Source: Kalmanozyma brasiliensis GHG001
Lineage: Eukaryota > Basidiomycota > Ustilaginomycetes > Ustilaginales
Assembly (NCBI RefSeq): GCF_000497045.1
Contig: NW_015961959.1
Span: 1,116,001 to 1,180,000, forward strand
DNA: 64,000 nucleotides
Direction of reading: 5' to 3'
Each line of letters opens with the position of its first letter. Position 1 is the first letter of the stretch. The notes under the pieces are model-generated. The model saw only the letters and a list, made by a program, of their open reading frames with translations. It was not told the origin of the DNA and ran no database searches. Position numbers and translations under genes: made by a program. Below, piece by piece: positions 8,774-17,728 of the stretch.

Positions 8774-10531
8774 ATGTCCGCGTCCTCGACAATACGCGAT
8801 CACCACGAGCCATCAGATCCGAGCGATGAGACCGCTGTAGCCACGCCGATCGATCAATCAGGAGCGCCAACGCGCGTCAACTCGCTCGACATGCTCGCGT
8901 CGGAAAGCTTGCTCGCCAAGTTGCACGCTCAGGTGGAAAAAGGGGACTCTACCGCCATCGCAGAGTACGAGAAGCTCGCTCATCTCCACAAGTTGCCGTC
9001 ACACGAGCATCTCAAGCATCACGATGACCGTGTCGGGCCAGCCGCGTTGGAGGAAGGGCAATCGTCTCCAAGTGCGAGCGATGCAGAGAAACAGGGCGAT
9101 GAGCAGGAGCATATGCCAGAGGTCATGCTGACGGAAGACGAGGATCCTACAAACTGGACAGTTCGTCGGAAGTGGATCACAACGGCCCTGGTCTCCTGTC
9201 TCTACTTAAACGCCACTCTCACCTCCTCGATCGGCACGGGAGCGACTGCACAGTACATCCACCAGTTCTCCATCTCACACGAGGTCGCGGCACTCGTCCT
9301 GTCCATCTACATGATCGGCTTCTGCATCGGCCCTCCGCTGTGGGCTCCCCTTTCCGAACTGTATGGACGCCTCATCGTCAACTACATCTCCGTTCCCGGC
9401 TACTTCTTCTTCAACATAGGATGCGCTCTCGCTCCCAACCTCACCACTCTGCTCGTTTGCCGTTTTCTCGTCGGTCTTTTTGCTGCTGCACCTCAGGCCA
9501 ACTCCGGAGGGACGGTCTCTGATATTTGGATCGATCGAGCTCGTCTGTGGCCTATGTTCACATATTCGCTCTCGGCCTTCATGGGTCCTACGCTCGGCCC
9601 GCTTGTGGGTGGCTTCATCGCGGGCAGCGATGTCGATTCCCAAAGATGGAGATGGATCTACTGGCTTCTGTGTCTGCTATCGGTGGTGTCGATGGCATTG
9701 GTGCTCGTCATCCAGAAAGAGTCGTACGCTCCGGTTCTGCTCAGGCGCAAAGCAGAGCGTCTCCGTGCAGAGACGGGCCGAAAGGACATCCTGGCACCAG
9801 GCGAGACACTCGGAGAGGACGGAGCTGTTGCGCCTATCTCTATCTCAGAGATTCTGCGTGTCTATGTTGGCCGGCCCTTCCACATGCTGTTCACCGAGGC
9901 CCCGCTGATGTACGCTACTCTGTGGACATCGTTCTGCTACGCCATCATCTTCATGTTCTTCGAAGCATACCCAGTTGTCTTCTCTGGAACGTACGGCTTC
10001 AACGCTGGCGAAGTCGGGCTTGCCTTCCTCGCCATTGGTCTCGGCATCGCCCTCTCCGCTCCCATCGTCGGCTGGTTCAACAAGCGCTCTCTCGCAGCAC
10101 GCATCGCTGCCGGCGGCAAGCCCGTCCCCGAATCTCGTCTTCCGCAAGTCGCACTCTCAGCACCGCTCTTCGCCATTGGGTTCTTCTGGTTCGGCTGGAC
10201 GGCTCGCGCTTCGATTCACTGGATCGTACCCATCCTCGCCGGTCTGCCCATCGGCATCTCGCTCATGCTCGCCTTCAACTCGCTGGCAACGTATGCGGCG
10301 GAATGCTACCACATCTACACCGCATCGGCGCTCGCGGCCATGGCGTTCTCGCGGTGCCTCTTCGCCATCTTTGTGCCCTTGTTCGGCAGGCAGATGTTCG
10401 AGGGACTGGGTCCTGGGTGGGCGTCCACCATCCTGGCTTTCGTCTCGATCGCCGCTATCCCTGTGCCATTCGTCTTCTTGAAGTATGGAAAGGCCATTCG
10501 GCAGAGGAGCAAGATGTGCATCAACGCTTGA
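8774..10531 (+). CDS. MFS drug/polyamine:H+ antiporter, DHA1 type
   Basis: A 585-residue member of the major facilitator superfamily with about 12 membrane helices after a polar cytosolic N-terminus of about 130 residues. The family's loop 2-3 motif A appears as PLSELYGR, and motif C of the 12-helix antiporters appears as GPTLGPLVGGFIA in the fifth helix. The pre-helix NWTVRRKW block is typical of fungal DHA1 transporters (Tpo/Flu1-like). It probably exports small molecules across the plasma membrane using the proton gradient; the substrate cannot be read from the sequence. It sits between the two GH16-type genes, so a link to their pathway is possible but unproven. Confidence 0.85.
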   Translation: MSASSTIRDHHEPSDPSDETAVATPIDQSGAPTRVNSLDMLASESLLAKLHAQVEKGDSTAIAEYEKLAHLHKLPSHEHLKHHDDRVGPAALEEGQSSPSASDAEKQGDEQEHMPEVMLTEDEDPTNWTVRRKWITTALVSCLYLNATLTSSIGTGATAQYIHQFSISHEVAALVLSIYMIGFCIGPPLWAPLSELYGRLIVNYISVPGYFFFNIGCALAPNLTTLLVCRFLVGLFAAAPQANSGGTVSDIWIDRARLWPMFTYSLSAFMGPTLGPLVGGFIAGSDVDSQRWRWIYWLLCLLSVVSMALVLVIQKESYAPVLLRRKAERLRAETGRKDILAPGETLGEDGAVAPISISEILRVYVGRPFHMLFTEAPLMYATLWTSFCYAIIFMFFEAYPVVFSGTYGFNAGEVGLAFLAIGLGIALSAPIVGWFNKRSLAARIAAGGKPVPESRLPQVALSAPLFAIGFFWFGWTARASIHWIVPILAGLPIGISLMLAFNSLATYAAECYHIYTASALAAMAFSRCLFAIFVPLFGRQMFEGLGPGWASTILAFVSIAAIPVPFVFLKYGKAIRQRSKMCINA

Positions 10532-10751
10532 ACCATCGCATACCGCAGTCATCTTTCGCATTTTGTATACTACGCATTGGTTCGCTCTAATCTACACTCA
10601 TCAATTCATCATCACTCTTCGACCGCCAAAATCATGCTCACGTATTAGTCCAGACACATTGACACAGAGGAGGTTCGCAAGATCGAAAAATGCATTGACA
10701 CTGAAAGAAGCTCGATACAGGTTCTGAACACTAGGGGGTATAAAAAGCGCA

Positions 10752-13700
10752 TCAGGCGCCGGCGCGACGACCGAGGTTGCCGGAGGTAGCACGCCAGAAG
10801 GCCTTGGATGCGATGATGCCCCAGTACTCGAAGGTGTAGGTGAAAGCGATGCAGAAGACGGTCAACAAGATGTAGCAGGTGACAAAGACGACCATGACGG
10901 TAGCAAAGTAGTTGATGCCGGCGGTGAGCATGTGGACGCACAACCAGGAGCCCCAGGTCCAGAAGATGATGCCGTGCAGCAAGAAGTAGGCCATCGAGTG
11001 CTTTCCGAGGAAAGACCAGATACGGAGCTTGAACACCTGGCGGAAGGCCTGCGAGTGGTCGGCGAGGATGAAGATCGACATGACGAAGAACCAGGCCGAA
11101 GTTCGGGGACGTTGGTACTTGTAGCCGACATCGTTGTTCCACTCGTTGGGGCGGGAGTTGTAGAAGTTGGGGTGGACACCGACCTCCCACGTGTCGAAGT
11201 TCTCGGCGGGCGCACCGGGGATGTACATGAGCCACTCCTGAACGCAGCACGCGAGGAAGAAGCCCCAGGCGATCGACTTGCCCTTAAGCGCGAATCGTTG
11301 ACGGACACGCTCCGGGATGCGAAGCAGCTTGGCATACGCCTTGGGCAAGAGCGGAATCCCCATCTCGCCCCACTTGCGGTACTTGAGGTTGATGTCCAGA
11401 TCGGCGATCACGAGACCGGCCATGAAGTAGAGATCCCACGTCTGGGCGTACCACGAGAGAAGGATGCACAGGAAGTAGAAGAAGAAGCGCTTCCAGGTGG
11501 TCTTGATCTCGTGGGCAAAGACGGCGCAGAGCATACACGTCCAGGCACCCTGCACGATAACGGGGATGGTCCACAGCACACCGGTGGCGTAGCGCGTGAC
11601 GAGCGCCGGCTGATCGGGAGGACCGGCGAACCAGAGCGCGATGAACGAGTTGAGGAAGTCGAGCACGTTGTCGTAGTTCTGGAAGTAAGACCAGGTGGAC
11701 CAGGTGAGCGAGTTGGACGGGGCCACCCACTTGTACGCGCCGACGTCGATCATCATGTAGTTGCACAGCACGGCGCCGACACATGGAATGATGAGACGCG
11801 GCATACGACGCACCGAGTTGTCGGCCAGCGACTGAACGCCGCCCTTGACGAGATAGCGCGAACCCATGGTACGCGAGGGGAGCACGAAGAAGATACCCAG
11901 CACCAGACCCGCGTTGATGACGATGGGCCCAAAGAGCATGCGGATCCACAGCTCAAAGTAGTGGTAGTGGTGAGGACCGTAGTGGTTGGCCATCGAGTTC
12001 CAGAACATGAGGATAAAGTGGCCGAGCGAGACGAAGAGACAGGCGAAACCACGCATGCCGTCGAGGTAGTCGATACGCGCGTCACCCGCCGCGGTCTTCA
12101 TGCCGTCGCCGGTGATGAAGAACCAGCCGTAGACGCGCTGGTAGATGATGGTGAAGAACGAGTGGCCGTTGTTGGGCGCGGGCACGACGACGGTCGAGAG
12201 ACGACGCGCGGCGTTCTTGTCACCCATCGCCGGCTGAGCGAGCTGTCCAATGGCCAGATCGACACCGACGCTCTTACGCTTGTTCCACTGGATGATGCGC
12301 GGCTGCGTGTCCCAGTTGATGTTGACCGAGGAAGAGTAGCCGTGACTAGCACCGACGCCCGTCTGGTTGCCACCGCCCGAGCCAGTGTAGTTGAGCAACG
12401 AGGCGGTCGAGTGGTTGGCCGAGTGGAGACCCAGCCCGCCGGTGGAAGAGGCAAACTTGGGAGCGACATAGGGCAGGCTGACGTTGCTGCTGCTGTCCTG
12501 GAGGTAGCGCTGCGTACGAGCGGCATCGTGCGAGTGCGTGGGCACCTGGATGTCCGACTCGTAGCTGTCGAAACGGCTAAAGTCGGGTCGAACAGGCGGG
12601 TAGCTGCCGTTGTTGCTGTTGCTCGAGGTAGGGCTGCTGCCACCGTCCAGCTCCTCCACCTCCTCCTGGAAGTGCTCGAAGCGAGGGCTGCCACCGACAC
12701 CGTCACCGCCAGGGGTCGAGCCGTACGGAGTGTTGTGGGTCATGCGACCCGCCATCTGCTGACGCATGTTGGAGCTCTGACGTGGGAAGTTGGGACGGTT
12801 GACCAGGTTGAACTGCGCAGCACCGCGGGTGGCGCTGTTGCTGCGGACGAGGGGATCGCGGCTGGCCTCGTTGCCACTCTGCTCGTCGAAGCGCGACAGG
12901 AACGTGTTGCGAGCCGGCGGCGCAGCGTCGTCGACGTCGTGGGTGGGAACGTGCTTGTAGTCATCCATGTCATCGACGCTGGCCGTAGGCTTGATGGCGG
13001 TAGGGTCGTCAAACTGGGGCAGACCAGGCTCGCCTTCCTCCCGGTCATCTTTGTAGTCCTTGCTGCGCATGACGTCGACCGACTCCCAGAAGCGAGCGTC
13101 GTCCTCGTCAATGTCACTCTCGCCATCCGAGTCCCAGTCGTTGACCAACTCGGGAACCGCCCAGATCTGCTTGTAGGGCTTCTCAAAGTCGGCGGCAGCC
13201 TTGGAGCGGGGCGAGTCGGTGGCTTCGGAGATGTCGTCGTACTCCAGAAGAGCAGCCTGCTTCTTCTCCTCCTCCGCGGCGAGGGAAAGAGCAGCAGCCT
13301 TGCGCTTCTTCTCGGCGTCCTTGATCTTACGGATGTAAAGACCGTGGACGAGGGTGATGATGAGCACAGTGAGGAAGAAGAGCTCGATGACGACGGCCCA
13401 GATGGGGACCTTGAACTTGTCCTTCTTGGGCTTGAACTGCTCGGTGGCAGCCAAGTCGAAGGGGGTGCTTGTCCTGAGCGTGGGGTCCTCGGTGCTGCAG
13501 ACCGGCTTGGCGGACGAAGCAGCAGCAGCACACTGCGAGACGAACTGGTCGTGACGCTCGATGCGCGACGAGTTGAAGAAGAAGCGCGTGTACATGACAC
13601 GGGCAACGTTGGGCTCGTAGGTGGGAGGACCCTGCGACGAGGAAGGCTCACCATTGGCCCATGCCTGGAGAGATACAGGCGCGGGAGTGGTGGGCAGGTT

Positions 13701-14504
13701 CCTGGTGTTCTGACCCTTCTTGAACTCGAAGAAGCCCACGGACCTGTTCGCGGCGTTGTTCTTGTACTGGATGACGGTCTCGTTGAGCCATTCCATGCGG
13801 TGCTCGAGGAAGTCGGTCGAGTTGGTCTGGGTGAAGTTCTGGAAGTAGGTGAGGTTGTTCGTCACCGGGCTGTCATCCCACCTGGCAGCGGCAAAGGACC
13901 AGCCAAGCGTCGAGTTGGGCATGTAGTCGTGGGTGAGGATGTTGACGTGCATGCGCTCCGAGTCGTTGTAGGCGACGGTAAACTCGAATCCGGAGCCGTA
14001 GCCTTTGTCCGATCCGGGAATGGGGTTGATGAAGGGAGGCTTGATGTTGGCACGGAAGGAGCCGTAGAGGATATCGCGACGTCGGGTGACGATGGTGGAG
14101 CCGTTGACAACGTGGGTCTTTTGGTTGGCGGGCGAGACCTCCATAGCGATACCCTCGGACGAGGTGCGGTTGTCAATGTACGTGGTGTTGTAGCTGACTG
14201 CACTGAGATAGGTGGCACCAAACGACTCCTCGTAAGGATTGATGTGGTTGCCGACCGCAGACCAGGTCTGCTGGCCATCGCCCGTGTCGCCGACAATCTC
14301 GTTTCCGTTGGGCTTGGGCGACTTGGCGGGGTTCATGACAATGTCATCGAGACCGGTCTCGTTGAAGAAGGAGAAAGCGGCATCGGTCCAGAGATGGTTG
14401 GTGGAAGGATCCAAGTAACCACACTCGCAGTCTGCCTTAACGCCGAGGTTGATGCTGGACAGGGCCAGGACGGCGGTGGTGAAAAGAGCGATTGCCTTGA
14501 CCAT
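10752..14504 (-). CDS. GH16-like lectin domain fused to acyltransferase-3
   Basis: A 1250-residue two-module membrane protein. Residues 1-25 are a signal peptide. About residues 30-330 are a beta-jelly-roll of GH16 type (landmarks ILYGSFRANIKPP, GYGSGFEF, HRMEWLNETVIQY) with many N-glycosylation sequons. The place where catalytic GH16 enzymes have ExDxxE reads SERMHVNI, so hydrolysis is probably lost and sugar binding remains. A transmembrane helix spans about 366-388, then a 420-residue Ser/Asp-rich cytosolic linker. From about 811 the acyltransferase-3 domain follows with about ten helices; its R-X10-H signature is R815/H825. AT3 proteins move acyl groups, often acetyl, onto extracytoplasmic sugars. 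It is divergent from the GT2 gene. Confidence 0.85.
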   Translation of the reverse strand: MVKAIALFTTAVLALSSINLGVKADCECGYLDPSTNHLWTDAAFSFFNETGLDDIVMNPAKSPKPNGNEIVGDTGDGQQTWSAVGNHINPYEESFGATYLSAVSYNTTYIDNRTSSEGIAMEVSPANQKTHVVNGSTIVTRRRDILYGSFRANIKPPFINPIPGSDKGYGSGFEFTVAYNDSERMHVNILTHDYMPNSTLGWSFAAARWDDSPVTNNLTYFQNFTQTNSTDFLEHRMEWLNETVIQYKNNAANRSVGFFEFKKGQNTRNLPTTPAPVSLQAWANGEPSSSQGPPTYEPNVARVMYTRFFFNSSRIERHDQFVSQCAAAASSAKPVCSTEDPTLRTSTPFDLAATEQFKPKKDKFKVPIWAVVIELFFLTVLIITLVHGLYIRKIKDAEKKRKAAALSLAAEEEKKQAALLEYDDISEATDSPRSKAAADFEKPYKQIWAVPELVNDWDSDGESDIDEDDARFWESVDVMRSKDYKDDREEGEPGLPQFDDPTAIKPTASVDDMDDYKHVPTHDVDDAAPPARNTFLSRFDEQSGNEASRDPLVRSNSATRGAAQFNLVNRPNFPRQSSNMRQQMAGRMTHNTPYGSTPGGDGVGGSPRFEHFQEEVEELDGGSSPTSSNSNNGSYPPVRPDFSRFDSYESDIQVPTHSHDAARTQRYLQDSSSNVSLPYVAPKFASSTGGLGLHSANHSTASLLNYTGSGGGNQTGVGASHGYSSSVNINWDTQPRIIQWNKRKSVGVDLAIGQLAQPAMGDKNAARRLSTVVVPAPNNGHSFFTIIYQRVYGWFFITGDGMKTAAGDARIDYLDGMRGFACLFVSLGHFILMFWNSMANHYGPHHYHYFELWIRMLFGPIVINAGLVLGIFFVLPSRTMGSRYLVKGGVQSLADNSVRRMPRLIIPCVGAVLCNYMMIDVGAYKWVAPSNSLTWSTWSYFQNYDNVLDFLNSFIALWFAGPPDQPALVTRYATGVLWTIPVIVQGAWTCMLCAVFAHEIKTTWKRFFFYFLCILLSWYAQTWDLYFMAGLVIADLDINLKYRKWGEMGIPLLPKAYAKLLRIPERVRQRFALKGKSIAWGFFLACCVQEWLMYIPGAPAENFDTWEVGVHPNFYNSRPNEWNNDVGYKYQRPRTSAWFFVMSIFILADHSQAFRQVFKLRIWSFLGKHSMAYFLLHGIIFWTWGSWLCVHMLTAGINYFATVMVVFVTCYILLTVFCIAFTYTFEYWGIIASKAFWRATSGNLGRRAGA

Positions 14505-14921
14505 TTTGATGCGAGGAAAGGGGGGAGGAACGGGAGAACAAGGAGGACTTGAGTGGATGCTCGCACAGCGAGATCTACTCGGTGAAAGAGTGTGAGGTGA
14601 AACCGCCGCTTGAAGTGCAAGTCTCGAGAGATCGGAGCGCAGTCCGTCTGATGTGGTTGATGCAACGAGCTAGGGTTGAAAAGCGAGATGCGGTCGTCTG
14701 CCTGTGCAAAGCCTATGCTTGCTGTACGCCGTACGAACAGGAAGCAAAGATGGCCGTGGCGGCGAAGGCGACGTTCTTGAGAGACGTTGGATGATGGTGT
14801 GCAAAGGGTGAAACCGAGATGCTGTGGAAGGAAGAGGTATGGGAATATATGAGATCTGGCACGGGCGGCTCAAGATGGCAGACTGGACGAGTCGAGAACG
14901 TCGAGCAGCGATAAGCGCAGT

Positions 14922-14947
14922 CTCAGTCAGCGCCGTCGGCGACTGAG
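14922..14947. repeat. Hairpin-forming dyad
   Basis: CTCAGTC at 14922-14928 pairs with GACTGAG at 14941-14947, and an inner GCCG/CGGC pair with a one-base loop continues the stem. It is about 420 bases upstream of the GH16-like/acyltransferase start codon. Its role is unknown. Confidence 0.55.
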
Positions 14948-16931
14948 GAAGGCAAAGTAGAATCAAGGTCCGGACAAAGGCACGACAGGCGCACCGACGG
15001 GTGCAAGCAGGGCGCTGTCGAACCGGAAGCAGACGTTGTACTGCCGAAGACAGACAAGGCGGCTCACCGCCGTGAGGCGAGTGTCAGTGCCTTGCCATAG
15101 GTGAGCGAGGAGCTTAAGCGTCGTACCACTGCAGCTGGGAGCGAAAGAGAAGGTGAGACACATGCGGAAGGAGGAGCTTGAACAAAGGGGGTATGGCGGG
15201 CTTTGGGTGTCTGACAAGACGACAAAAGAACCCGTTCGCAAACGGACAGCTATCAAGCTGCATGCGATACCGCGCTCTGCAGCCGAGGTGTCGGGTTGAC
15301 AAAATCATAAGTAAAAAAAAAGGAAAATGGAAAAGAAATTTGGGCTAGGTCGGAGGCCTAAAAACAAAAGTCGGCCCTTGGACTCGGTTGGCGCTCACCT
15401 TCATCCGCAAGCAGACAGACGTTCGTCTTGATCGCTGGGCCTCATGTGGGCCTGCTTTCGACGAGAGGGAGACGCGGTCACTTGCACTTGGCACATGAGA
15501 CCAACAAGCGTGACGGTCTTTCAGAAGGATCAAGGTAGAGTTGAACACGGGACAGATGGTCTGGACGCCAAATGGGAATAGAGTTGTCGCAAGTGGGCTT
15601 TGCTGGTCGGGGCGTCAAAATGGATGCAAGAACGCGGGAGATGAGAATCAGAGGCACCGAAGCCAAGTTGCACAGACTCGTAGGCTGACCATATTGAAAC
15701 ATGGCGGAAGGCGGAGTTGGATGAAAGGCGCCTTTTCATCCTGAGTCCACCCGCTTGCTGAAAGCACAGATCTTCTGGAAGCTCCGCTTCAACTGGGTCT
15801 GCAGATCCTGACCTCTGCAAGACGTTGGTGGAGCTACTGAGCTTGAGACTGACCATCCCATCTTTCATCCACAAGAGTCTGTCAGACGGTGAAGTCAGCG
15901 GCTTGTCATCGCAGGCTTAGGCTTCGAGAATGTTTCGAATCTCAACGACAAGTCAAGCGAGATGACGAGCGACAGCGCTGGACGAGCAGGAGACATGGAG
16001 AGCATGAAGGTGGGCCAAGGCTTGATGGTAGCTGCGCAAGCCAGTTGCTGCTGTCAACAATGGGAATAGCCGAGTGTCCAAGAGGGCGCCATGTTTTGGT
16101 CTGGACCGTATGGTGGCTGGGACCGTCGTACTGGCCTTCGCTTCCATGCAAGCATGCGAGCCACACAGTAAGGCGGCTAACGTGGCGAGACCGTTGACAG
16201 CCACGTCCAACCAAGATCTAATCTGTCAGCCTTTTGCTTTTATTTTTCTTAGCGGCATTCGGCTTTGTTTCAGTCCGTTTTTTAGATTCGCCGCGCCGCA
16301 TTCGGGTCATGGAATGGCAATTTTAGCATCTCGAAGCTCTTCGCCCCTTTCTTCTTCCGTAAGGCCATATCGGGCGACGAGCTCTGGCTCAGGCCAAGAG
16401 ATGCTCCGGTGAACACGTGTGAGAAGTCGACACCGAGAGCGAAGATCCCTTGTTGATTGAGCAAGCAAGGAAGAAAGCCCGATCAGTGGTATTCCATTTC
16501 CTATCCGAAACATGGTCGCGCTCCTCTGCTAGCGCCATCCTAGCCGCCCCCTCGCAGATGATGTCTCACTTTTGTACCACTAGTCCCTCTTGGGAGGCCG
16601 TTGACGATCGGTCCCTTCGTGTTCGGCTGGCAACGCCTTGATCGGAGAAATGTGCTCAACTCGATCCTTTGCATCCTCTCCCGACAAGTCGTGGCTGCCT
16701 CGCTTGTATTCTATTGCTTTCATCTCACCAATTCAGCCACCGCCGTCAGAAATAAATCGTCGCAGCCGTTGCCATGTTTCTGGTCTGTCAAGGTCACCAC
16801 CATGCTGCTTTCATCGGCAGCCGCTCACCACAGCGGGGCGCTGCCGTGACGGCCTTTGGTCTTGTTGGTCATGGAGCCGCTCTGTGGGGAAGCAGGTCTA
16901 GATGTGTAGATCATCAAGGGGTTTTTCCAAT

Positions 16932-16944
16932 TTATCGCGGATAA
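16932..16944. promoter_or_regulatory. Inverted GATA pair (distal)
   Basis: TTATC and GATAA face each other across three bases (GCG), giving a palindromic double GATA site about 785 bases upstream of the GT2 start. Fungal GATA factors, such as nitrogen or iron regulators, bind such sites; binding here is inference. Confidence 0.4.
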
Positions 16945-17092
16945 GAAACAATAAAAGGCGCGGAACCTGAAAAATAAAAATAGGAGATCGACGTTGGGCA
17001 CTGGAGCGCCTCTTGCTCTTGGGCATTCCAGGCCAGTCTCGCTCTGAGACCAAACCGACGCCGCATACGGCTTTTTTCCGTTTCTTTTTTAT

Positions 17093-17104
17093 TTATCGTG
17101 ATAA
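17093..17104. promoter_or_regulatory. Inverted GATA pair (proximal)
   Basis: A second TTATC/GATAA pair, here with a two-base spacer, lies 160 bases from the first and about 625 bases upstream of the GT2 start. The repetition of the same arrangement makes a regulatory role more plausible than for one site. Confidence 0.4.
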
Positions 17105-17728
17105 TTTTTCATCTTTCTCAGGCTTGACCGCCTTGTGCTGCTTGTGACAGTTGTGGGCTGGACCATTCACCTGTCAGCCTCAGCCGACACTGTGCCCACC
17201 AGAGGGAGAGACGGATGAGACTCTGTTCTTTCGGCATTCGAGGCTCCCGTAATCTTCTTCCGCAAGCAGTATGCTGTCTGTCCCATTCCAAGTCACTGAA
17301 AGTGTCGGGAGAGCTTTGATTGTAGTCGAGCCATTTGGCGCCCCTTGAGACATACTTTCTGATAGCGCCGCATGCTCGCTCTCACGTCCTCTGTCGGTAT
17401 TCACGTCTAGGACTGCGACAGGAAGCGGTTTCAGAGACTAGCGACTCATCTGACTGAGCACCGCTCGTATCTGTCAAAAGGTCCATACCCTCAACGATAG
17501 CTTGCTGTCTGGTCCTTCTCGAATCAGCACGACTTTCCAGAGCTTTGCCTCGTCCCCATAAGCGCTCAACTTGCCTTTCTTCCACCAACAACATATACCC
17601 GATCAACGCGCTCCTCCGAGGTCCATCTCGACACCGCCTTCCGCTCAGACCCCAAGCTTCTCCTTTGCAGGCGGCAAGTCGATCCTGAATACGCAAGACA
17701 GGCTTAGACGACCATACGAACAAGCAAG

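Larger units (their letters stand above)
14505..17728. other. 3.2 kb gene-free divergent regulatory region
   Basis: This region separates the starts of the GH16-like/acyltransferase gene and the GT2 gene. It is far longer than other intergenic regions here. I find no convincing coding frame on either strand. It carries a long dyad at 14922-14947, A/T-rich patches around 15310-15340 and 16915-17110, and two inverted GATA pairs. A complex shared promoter, a long 5' UTR or an unannotated noncoding transcript are all possible. Confidence 0.6.

Noticed and set aside
10932..14552. A plus-strand open frame of 1206 codons across the whole GH16-like/acyltransferase gene
   Set aside because: Its translation is low-complexity Val/Glu/Arg/Asp-rich with no domain, the mirror of a GC-rich codon pattern on the other strand, where clear domains are encoded.
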